Part shown: piece by piece, positions 15,337-22,153 of the stretch
Numbering within the stretch: the first letter of the stretch is position 1
Layout of the letters: every line of letters begins with the position of its first letter
Source of the DNA: Desulfuromonadaceae bacterium
GTDB lineage: Bacteria; Desulfobacterota; Desulfuromonadia; Geobacterales; Pseudopelobacteraceae
Direction of reading: 5' to 3'
Assembly: GCA_028681335.1 (NCBI GenBank)
Contig: JAQUIT010000019.1
Location: forward strand, 1 to 64,000
Length of the DNA: 64,000 nt
The notes under the pieces: generated by a model
Databases searched by the model: none
What the model was told of the DNA's origin: nothing
What the model saw: only the letters and a program-made list of their open reading frames with translations
Translations under genes and position numbers: made by a program

Positions 15337-15352
15337 TGTCCTGTTTGGGACA
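15337..15352. promoter_or_regulatory. Third TGTCC-type inverted repeat
   Basis: TGTCCTGTTTGGGACA repeats the operator pattern TGTCC-N6-GGACA. It falls downstream of the predicted transcription start and 25 bases before the peptide gene. It could bind the same regulator for feedback or autorepression. Confidence 0.6.
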
Positions 15353-15377
15353 GTTGCGTACACACCGGGAGATTGTC

Positions 15378-15590
15378 ATGTCACAGTTAACAGTAGAACT
15401 GGTATTGGGGAGACTTGCCACCGACGAAAGGTTTCGTACTCAGGCGGCTGCCTCCCTGGAGAAAGCCACTCTGCAGGAAGGGTATCGCCTGTCGCAGACA
15501 GAGCTGTTGCTGTTGTCCGGAGTGGAACTACAGGGCTTTTCTGAACTTGCTAGCCGGCTTAATCCAGGTTTGTGCCGGGCTGGACGCTGA
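15378..15590 (+). CDS. 70-aa peptide resembling NHLP-clan RiPP precursors
   Basis: GGGAG lies 6 bases before the ATG. The sequence starts MSQLTVELVLGRLATDERFR, followed by QEGYRLSQTELLLLSGVEL and SRLNPGLCRAGR at the end. The pattern xxVLGRLxTDxxFR..LLxxGYxLSxxExxxL..LxxRLxP resembles small leader-like proteins annotated as Os1348 or Franean1_4349 family putative RiPP precursors. The only Cys is six residues from the C-terminus. No maturation enzyme is visible nearby, so it may instead be a small regulatory or binding protein. It is the first gene after the sigma-54 promoter. Confidence 0.6.
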   Translation: MSQLTVELVLGRLATDERFRTQAAASLEKATLQEGYRLSQTELLLLSGVELQGFSELASRLNPGLCRAGR

Positions 15591-15624
15591 AGATCAAATA
15601 ATCCAGAAAACATAGGAGACAACC

Positions 15625-17388
15625 ATGAGTAATGAAGACCCGAAACAGATCAGTAATGCACTGCAAGTCGGACAGATATCGCGGCGCGATTTTATAAAAT
15701 GCACTGCCGGAACAGTCGCTTGCATTTCTTTTGGGACACTGGGTTTTGGCTGCGGTAGCAGCACGACTCAGGTTAACGGATACGCAATTGATTCCACGGT
15801 TTCTACAACACTTGAGAGAACCGTTGTCCCAGTTGATCGTCCTTCGATCGTGCATACCGTCATGCCAAATGATGTGGCCGATTTTACCCGTTATGGTTAT
15901 GGCGTCTGGAGTCCGCAAGCCGGGATCGGTTTTACGAAGAGGCTGGATCTCATGCCGACAGTTTATGCTGCAACATCACAAACAGTTACCGGTAGCGCAT
16001 TGCTGTTACGTTTTTTCACGATGACCGATATCCATCTAACCGACGTACAATCCCCGGCTGAGACGGTGTTTTTCGGGTTAGGGCAGTTGCCTTACCCGCC
16101 GGCTGTTAATGCGGCGTATTCTCCGGTAATCCCTTACACAACCCAAGTGCTGGATGCCGCGGTACAGACGGTAAATGCACTGCACAGGAAGCAGGCCGTC
16201 GATTTCGGCCTGTTTTTAGGCGACGTGATCAATAACGCTCAGCATAATGAACTGCGTTGGTTTATTGACATTATTGACGGCAAGATCATCAACCCCAATT
16301 CGGACCCAAAATCTACGTCAACAACCGATTACATGCGCACATTCAAGGCAGCCGGACTCGACGCCGCTATCAAATGGTATCAGGTGATCGGCAATCACGA
16401 TCATTTCTGGTCCGGAGTGAATACTCCGACCGATAAGATTGCGCAGGCACTCATCGGAGAACAGGTCCTTAATCTCGGAAATATTCTGACCGGCTCACCT
16501 CTTGACAGTACCGGCTACTACATGGGTGTTGTCGATGGCTCGTCGGCGTTTGGAAAAGTGATCCTGTCCGGGCCTGATACGGGATATGCAACTCCGCCGA
16601 AGGTGAATGCCAACCCGGACCGTAAATTTGTCCCCAGTAGCGACTGGGTGTCCGAGTTTTTTACATCATCATCCTTACCAAACGGCCATGGTTTTTATCC
16701 GTCTGTCGGCGACCCTGCGCTAAAGGCCTGTTATTCGTTTGAGCCTAAAGGGAGTGAGCTGCCGCTCAAGGTAATTGTCCTTGATAATACCGAAGAGGAA
16801 ACCATAACAGGCCCTCTGGGCGCCAATGGCTATATTAATCAGAGTCGTTTTGACTGGCTGAAGAGTGAACTGCTGGAAGGACAACAGAACGGCAAACTGA
16901 TGATTATTGCCGCACACATTCCGATAGGGGTAGACAGCACATTGTGGGACCCAGCTTCAACTCCCACGGAAGCCACCTTGGTTGAGGAACTCAAAAAATA
17001 TTCGAACCTTATCTTGTGGGTTGCTGGACATCGTCACATGAATACGGTTACGCCCATGCCGTCGCTGGACCCCGACCATCCCGAGCTCGGTTTCTGGGAG
17101 GTGGAAACCGCTTCCTTGCGGGATTTCCCTCAGCAGTTCCGTCTGTTTGACATCGTCCGCAACAGCGATAACACAATCTCTATCTTTGCGACCAATGTTG
17201 ATCCGGCGGTAAGTTCAGCTTCTCCTGCCGCAACTTCGCGTTCGCTTGCAGTTGCAGCGTATCAGATATGTGACGGTCAGGCTGTACTGCAGAACAAACC
17301 CAGCGGCGCGTACAATGTTGAGCTGGTAAAACAGTTAAGCCCGGAAATGCAAGTTAAGATACAGAATTATGGAAACTCGATTCCATGA
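15625..17388 (+). CDS. Tat-exported metallophosphoesterase
   Basis: The product is 587 aa. A twin-arginine signal (SRRDFIKCTAGTVACISFG) precedes a cysteine in FGCGSS, so it may be exported as a lipoprotein. Calcineurin-type metal ligands follow in order: MTDIHLTD (about residue 133), FLGDVINNAQ, VIGNHDHFWSG (about 256), IIAAHIPIG and VAGHRHMN (about 468). The closest family I recall is the large TIGR03768-type metallophosphoesterases, of unknown substrate. It follows the 70-aa peptide by 34 bases. The many insertions between motifs suggest a specific protein-bound or polymeric substrate. Confidence 0.85.
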   Translation: MSNEDPKQISNALQVGQISRRDFIKCTAGTVACISFGTLGFGCGSSTTQVNGYAIDSTVSTTLERTVVPVDRPSIVHTVMPNDVADFTRYGYGVWSPQAGIGFTKRLDLMPTVYAATSQTVTGSALLLRFFTMTDIHLTDVQSPAETVFFGLGQLPYPPAVNAAYSPVIPYTTQVLDAAVQTVNALHRKQAVDFGLFLGDVINNAQHNELRWFIDIIDGKIINPNSDPKSTSTTDYMRTFKAAGLDAAIKWYQVIGNHDHFWSGVNTPTDKIAQALIGEQVLNLGNILTGSPLDSTGYYMGVVDGSSAFGKVILSGPDTGYATPPKVNANPDRKFVPSSDWVSEFFTSSSLPNGHGFYPSVGDPALKACYSFEPKGSELPLKVIVLDNTEEETITGPLGANGYINQSRFDWLKSELLEGQQNGKLMIIAAHIPIGVDSTLWDPASTPTEATLVEELKKYSNLILWVAGHRHMNTVTPMPSLDPDHPELGFWEVETASLRDFPQQFRLFDIVRNSDNTISIFATNVDPAVSSASPAATSRSLAVAAYQICDGQAVLQNKPSGAYNVELVKQLSPEMQVKIQNYGNSIP

Positions 17389-17485
17389 CCTGGATACCGG
17401 CATTTTTCGTACCGACAGCTCAGAAGTAGTCGGCTTAGCTTTGCTTTGAAAAGTGGTCGGATAAAATCATAAATCTGGAGACAAT

Positions 17486-18829
17486 ATGATGAAACGCAGG
17501 GACTTTATCAAGTTGCTGGGAGGTGCTCTCGGAGCGGTTACCCTTACATCGTGTGGCGGTCGCAGCAGTTCGGATGAGGCGCCGATAGCGCCGATCCCCA
17601 ACGGTTATACCTTTTACAAAGTTTTATCTTCAGGCGATGATCTGCCCGGGGGCAATACGCTTGGCGCGATTCCAGGAACGGTAATGATTAACAACATGAA
17701 AGAAGTCTATTTCTACGGAATGGATCAAACTAATACGAATGGTTTTTATGAAGTGCAAGTCGATTTTGGAGGTTCGAGACCGAAAGTGGTGCAGACGCGG
17801 AAGGTTGTCCGTGAGGGGGATGAGCTTAAGGATAAAAAAGTTGTCTCCCAGATCAATATGGGAGACATGAATAACCAGGGATCTTTTGCTGCAACAATCC
17901 AAACCGATGACAACCTCTCAAGCCTTTATCTCGAAAGAGAAAAGCAGGGGCTTGAGCCGATAGCAGGTCTCCGGACTACGTTGCCGGGAGGTGGAGGCAA
18001 ATTTGGCGGAATCTTTGGCGATATGGACCTCCATGACAATAATGCCATTATGATTGTTTCACATTTTTCCCCCAGTGACGCGGCCCAGGGGTATCAGGGG
18101 CTTTTTTATCTTTCCGGTGGCGAGGTGAACCAGCAAGGTCGCATCGTGGCATCAACGAGAGATCCGATTCCCGGCGCCGATGGGTTCCTGACCGGTATCG
18201 GCCTGATAGACATGCACGATAACGGAAATTACGTCATGCAGGCCTATGGCTCAGGCACTGGTCAACTGATGCAGGCTGCGACGTCAGCCGGCATTATGGA
18301 TGCCGTCGCCTCGTCCATGCTTATCAGCGGAAATGCTATGGACCCGTTCTCAAAGGTTTTGAAAAGCTCTTCTCCGACTCTGAAGTTGACCAGGAAGTCA
18401 GTTGGGAGGGATGATGTCACGGTTGGCGAAATCAAGTATGGCCCACGAATTGGTGCCACTAACAATGCGGCCTATGTTGACCAGATGAACGATAACCATC
18501 AAGTATTGAACTATAACGGTAAACGGGTAGTCGAGGTTGGCTCAACAACTCCTCTAGGCAATACAGTTGTGAGCCTTTCTGCACCGGTGGTGGGCAGCGA
18601 TGGGCTACTCTATTGTCAGGCGTCCACCGACAAGGGTCTTGAGCTGATGGTCTATAACGGCCCCGAGTTGAGGACAATCCTGTCAAAAGATGACAATGTC
18701 GACGGTTCGGTACTGAGGAGTTTCTTCTTTGGTTTCATGCCTGACCAGGTGGACAGTTCCGGAAGGATTGTTCTCACTGGCGATTTTGAGGATGGCTCGA
18801 CATCCATCGTAATCGGAATACCAATTTAA
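17486..18829 (+). CDS. Tat lipoprotein with NxxGxxAF-like repeats
   Basis: The product is 447 aa. MMKRRDFIKLLGGALGAV then TLTSCGGRSSS combines a twin-arginine motif with a lipobox, predicting a folded, lipid-anchored periplasmic or surface protein. The body contains repeated units of the type VREGDEL...MNNQGSFAATI, DLHDNNAIMIVSHF, DMHDNGNYVMQAYG and QVDSSGRIVLTGDF, at 50-80-residue intervals. This resembles the tandem NxxGxxAF (DUF7453-like) propeller repeats. No catalytic motif was seen. GGAG lies before the start. A binding or scaffold role beside the phosphoesterase is inferred. Confidence 0.7.
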   Translation: MMKRRDFIKLLGGALGAVTLTSCGGRSSSDEAPIAPIPNGYTFYKVLSSGDDLPGGNTLGAIPGTVMINNMKEVYFYGMDQTNTNGFYEVQVDFGGSRPKVVQTRKVVREGDELKDKKVVSQINMGDMNNQGSFAATIQTDDNLSSLYLEREKQGLEPIAGLRTTLPGGGGKFGGIFGDMDLHDNNAIMIVSHFSPSDAAQGYQGLFYLSGGEVNQQGRIVASTRDPIPGADGFLTGIGLIDMHDNGNYVMQAYGSGTGQLMQAATSAGIMDAVASSMLISGNAMDPFSKVLKSSSPTLKLTRKSVGRDDVTVGEIKYGPRIGATNNAAYVDQMNDNHQVLNYNGKRVVEVGSTTPLGNTVVSLSAPVVGSDGLLYCQASTDKGLELMVYNGPELRTILSKDDNVDGSVLRSFFFGFMPDQVDSSGRIVLTGDFEDGSTSIVIGIPI

Positions 18830-18840
18830 AGGAGCGTCAC

Positions 18841-19965
18841 ATGCCAAATATACCAGAGACCGTAATAGCCACATCCGACCCGTTGAGTCTCTGTAACGGA
18901 AATGCCCTTTTCCCGGCTCTAGGCACATTTCGCTCTGGATACGTCGGAACAGGTATGGCCGGAACCATATTCAGCATCAATGATGAAAATATACTCTTAT
19001 TCCGTTTCTCCGCCAACGCCAAATACGAGGTCGTCTTTGGGCTCTGCGGACCTGCTTATGCAGCCAAGTTAGTGTTGGAAGGTTCGACTGACAATAAAGC
19101 ACTGGAACTGACCATAGTCGAGGACGAGCTTCAGGCCGGAATACTGTTCGGCCTTACCCTGTCATTCGTCTGCAATATCTCGCTGGATACTCTGAAGCTC
19201 AACTGGGTCTGGCAAGGATGGAACTCGCATTTTGCCAGTTCCTGGTTGCAACTGGCGGACTTTCACATCAACTTGGAGTTTGACGTAATCGAGCTTCTCT
19301 GGGAACTCATCAAGGAGGGCTTCGAGAGTGAGGGAAAAGAAACTATCATTAAAAAAGTCCCTCTTCTCTCCAACCAGCTCGTCGGGTCCTGGGGAATGTA
19401 CGACGAACGTGCAAACAACTTTGCTTCCAATGGCGGGGAAATGGTTGCCAATCCGACGCTCAATCTTCCGATAGACATCGCTCCGATGATTGGACCGGTG
19501 GCTGAATTAAATCTTGCTCTCAAGGCTTTGTTCAGCCGGCTTTCTTTTGGCCCATTGATCGGTATTCAGATGCCGGTTACGGTCAAGATGAAAACCGTAA
19601 CTCTCGATTCTGCCAAGTACTCCAATCTTACTTTTGTCGACGGTAAAATGGGTGGAACAACAGCCGGAACGGATCCCTCTAATCCAACAAAACTGACATT
19701 AGAGCTGGATCACACAGCGGGTTTCGATCTGGCCTTCGGGATATTTCTGAATTTAAATCTGGTCAAATTATTCAATATCGGGTTCAGCACAACCTGGCCA
19801 CTGCTTAAAACGCTCGGCATACAACCAAACTTCGGACCATATACCAACAACCTGTCCAACACGATCGGCAAGACGACCGGCAAGGCATGCAGCCAGTGTG
19901 GTGATGGGAGTACCGGTCTCTTCGATGTTATTTTTGAGGCGCCGGGAGGTTTGGGATATGAGTGA
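18841..19965 (+). CDS. Hypothetical protein, 374 aa, function unknown
   Basis: No known family was recognised. The start has GGAGCG upstream, 11 bases after the lipoprotein stop. The protein has no signal peptide. It is rich in beta-prone hydrophobic stretches (LTLSFVCNISLDTLKLNWVW) and carries ACSQCGDG near the C-terminus. It ends with the next gene's ATG overlapping its TGA, so expression is coupled to the HEAT protein. Membrane association or an exported partner by another route cannot be excluded. Confidence 0.6.
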   Translation: MPNIPETVIATSDPLSLCNGNALFPALGTFRSGYVGTGMAGTIFSINDENILLFRFSANAKYEVVFGLCGPAYAAKLVLEGSTDNKALELTIVEDELQAGILFGLTLSFVCNISLDTLKLNWVWQGWNSHFASSWLQLADFHINLEFDVIELLWELIKEGFESEGKETIIKKVPLLSNQLVGSWGMYDERANNFASNGGEMVANPTLNLPIDIAPMIGPVAELNLALKALFSRLSFGPLIGIQMPVTVKMKTVTLDSAKYSNLTFVDGKMGGTTAGTDPSNPTKLTLELDHTAGFDLAFGIFLNLNLVKLFNIGFSTTWPLLKTLGIQPNFGPYTNNLSNTIGKTTGKACSQCGDGSTGLFDVIFEAPGGLGYE

Positions 19966-21121
19966 AAAGGAACAGCTTCGCATACGCAACACAAAGGACG
20001 TTGTCGAGGCATTAAGATCAACTGACCCGGGCATCCGTTTTTCAATACTGCGGGCCATCATTCAGCACCCCGAGCAGGCGGCAGCCTATGGTGCAACAGA
20101 GGAATGGGATCTGGTGGAGGAATTGTGCGACCAAGCTCGCAATTTGAACGGGTCGGCATTGCGTACGCTGGTGCTCGGCGCCCTTGTCTCCTACAAAGAC
20201 CCGAGAGTACGGGAGGTCTTCAAAAAAGAGATCCATACTTCCGAGAATGCCGAAGCGCTCTCACTGGCAGCGCGCTATCTGGCAGGAGAAGTTGAAGGCG
20301 GAGAGAAACACAGTCTTTCCGGTCTGCTGCTGCAGAACAATTCGTACAAACATGCTCAAGCCGCGGCTGACGTGATGATTGGCCATGAGCAACTGAGTGA
20401 CCGGGAAAGAGTTAGAATCGCCATGCTCAGCAGCGAAGAGTTCGCTTCCCCTGGAATCACCGATGAGACAGAGCAGGCATGGGCAACTGAACTGCATGGA
20501 CCTTATGTTTCGCAGTCACGCCGGTTGCTCGAAGCACAAGGTGAAGCGGCCTTCCTGTATCTCAGGCAGAAATGGGACAGGCTTGGAGACGAAGACAAAT
20601 CGTGGCTGCTAAAATGGGGGGCGGTCAAACACCAGGTGTATACAGTTGAACTGATCCTGCGTGGCCTCGATTCCAGCTCAGAACTGTTGGTTCTTGCTTC
20701 ACTTTCAGCCATTCCCGTATTAGGGGAATTCGGCATAATCTTCAAGACTCATACCGAGCGTTACCTGAAGAGCCAGAATCCGAGTGTACGAAGTGCCGTT
20801 GCCAGGGCCGGCGCGCTTGGCGTGGACTGGGAAGCTGCGCTTATGGGAGAGGACGATACGTTGGTTAAGATTGAGATGCTTTTGCGGTTAGCAACCGATA
20901 AGGGGACTGCGGCGGTTCCCACCCTTATCCGGCTTATCGAAGAAGGAGACTATCGACTCAGCGCTGCGGCGACTGCCGCCCTAAAGAAACTTGGAAAAGA
21001 CGCAGCGGAATTTATGAAGCCGCTGATGACTCACTCGCACCAAGCGGTGCAGGTGGCAGCGGCGCAGGTGCTGATTGCTGCAGGCGAGGAGCTGTGGCTG
21101 GAAGAACAGCTGTTTGCATGA
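19958..21121 (+). CDS. HEAT-repeat protein
   Basis: The product is 387 aa and starts at the ATG overlapping the preceding stop (8 bases shared). Tandem helical hairpins cover most of it, for example VVEALRSTDPGIRFSILRAI, then VPTLIRLIEEGDYRLSAAAT and PLMTHSHQAVQVAAAQVLI. Such solenoids mediate protein-protein contact. It has no signal peptide, so it is cytoplasmic. It is the last gene of the sigma-54-controlled set and may act as an adaptor for the upstream products. No enzyme motif is visible. Confidence 0.75.
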   Translation: MSEKEQLRIRNTKDVVEALRSTDPGIRFSILRAIIQHPEQAAAYGATEEWDLVEELCDQARNLNGSALRTLVLGALVSYKDPRVREVFKKEIHTSENAEALSLAARYLAGEVEGGEKHSLSGLLLQNNSYKHAQAAADVMIGHEQLSDRERVRIAMLSSEEFASPGITDETEQAWATELHGPYVSQSRRLLEAQGEAAFLYLRQKWDRLGDEDKSWLLKWGAVKHQVYTVELILRGLDSSSELLVLASLSAIPVLGEFGIIFKTHTERYLKSQNPSVRSAVARAGALGVDWEAALMGEDDTLVKIEMLLRLATDKGTAAVPTLIRLIEEGDYRLSAAATAALKKLGKDAAEFMKPLMTHSHQAVQVAAAQVLIAAGEELWLEEQLFA

Positions 21122-21331
21122 TTCCGGATCTTGCCGGCTTTAGGCCCGAATGGCTCGTAGCTCACTCGTTCTATCGAGCAGATCATTAGAGTGCGACCGC
21201 CGTCAACGCTGCAGCTTGGTGAGTGCTATTATGTTTTGGTTAACGGGTGTTCCGGCAGGGGGCAGGTTCGAGTTGGATAAATCAAGCCGGTGCAACTGTC
21301 CGTGAAACTTACACCCTGGAGAGTACATTTT

Positions 21332-21439
21332 ATGGGAGGAGACGTTTGTAATTGCCAGAACATTACAGATTATCTTAATGATGACGGAACATGTACTGAT
21401 TGCGGATCTGAATTCGGTAAGTCAGATTTTCCCACTTAG
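21332..21439 (+). CDS. Possible 35-aa cysteine-rich peptide
   Basis: GGAGAG lies 8 bases before the ATG. The product has the pattern DVCNCQNI...GTCTDCGSEFGK, four cysteines in two pairs that could hold a metal. It overlaps the end of the opposite-strand HTH pseudogene by 18 bases. It is too short to assign and may be chance. Confidence 0.35.
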   Translation: MGGDVCNCQNITDYLNDDGTCTDCGSEFGKSDFPT

Positions 21440-21842
21440 AAAATCTTCGATGCGAGCCAGACTTTTTAAAAAAAGGTTTATGCCTGCCTGATAACCAGTC
21501 CATTAGATGTTCAGGGTCTTTACCCATAACCACGCCCAGCCGTTCATATGACATGCCATTTATCCGTTTATAGTATGCCAACCTGCCAAGGGCGTCTTCT
21601 GGACAATCAAACGGCGCGTAACCAAGGAATTTGATAATGGCGGGGATATATCGCAACTCAGGTTCGCCACGATTATTCTCCCAATTTTATGTTGAGCAGG
21701 TTCCAACTTTCAAAATATCTGCAACTTGCTTTTGAAGTAATCCCCTGTCAATACGGGCTTTTCGGATGTGTTCGTCAAGCGTAACCGGTTAACTGGGATA
21801 ACCTTTTGGGGTAGTGTCAACCGATAATGGCAGCCTTGAATG
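21422..21842 (-). pseudogene. Decayed paralogue of the HTH gene at 10852
   Basis: Reading the minus strand gives PVTLDEHIRKARIDRGLLQK, then AIIKFLGYAPFDCPEDALG, YERLGVVMGKDPEHLMDWL and GRHKPFFKK. This aligns along its length with the intact HTH protein at 10852-11334. Two in-frame stops interrupt it (one before PVTLDEH, one before NWENN). A one-base shift at the A/T run near 21471 moves the true C-terminus (LARIEDFLSGKI) into another frame. The gene is therefore dead. Confidence 0.8.
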
Positions 21843-21859
21843 CATATAGTAGAGAATTG

Positions 21860-22150
21860 GGGGCGCAAGCGTGCCCCTGCTGGTATCTTTCCGATCCAAC
21901 TCATCCCTGCACCTGCACCTCTGTTACCATTCATCGCTAACGTTCGCGCATTTCCGGCCCGCTTCTGGACCGGATCGACATCTACAGCGAAGTGCCGGCG
22001 GTTAAATGCCGTGATCAGGCAGATAGGGGCGAGCAGAAAGTTCGGCAGCTATTGCCAAACGGGTGGGGCGCTCACGGAGAGTGCAGTTTGAGAGGGACAA
22101 GGGGACTATAGCTGCACTGCAACGCTTAGATGACGCCCCGCTTCATCTGG
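21860..22150 (+). pseudogene. Second, degraded 3' fragment of yifB/comM
   Basis: The DNA from GTGCCCCTGCTGGTATCTTT onward aligns base by base, with many substitutions and small gaps, to the yifB fragment at 11331-11620. No frame stays open. Like the first copy it lies next to an HTH gene on the other strand, with the same junction point. It stops at the DUF748 gene end. Confidence 0.75.
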
Positions 22151-22153
22151 GCG

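Noticed and set aside
15230..15377. A second sigma-54 box near 15308 (TTGGTACTGCACGAGTTGCA)
   Set aside because: The distance between the GG and GC elements is 15 bases, not 12, so it does not fit the -24/-12 spacing.
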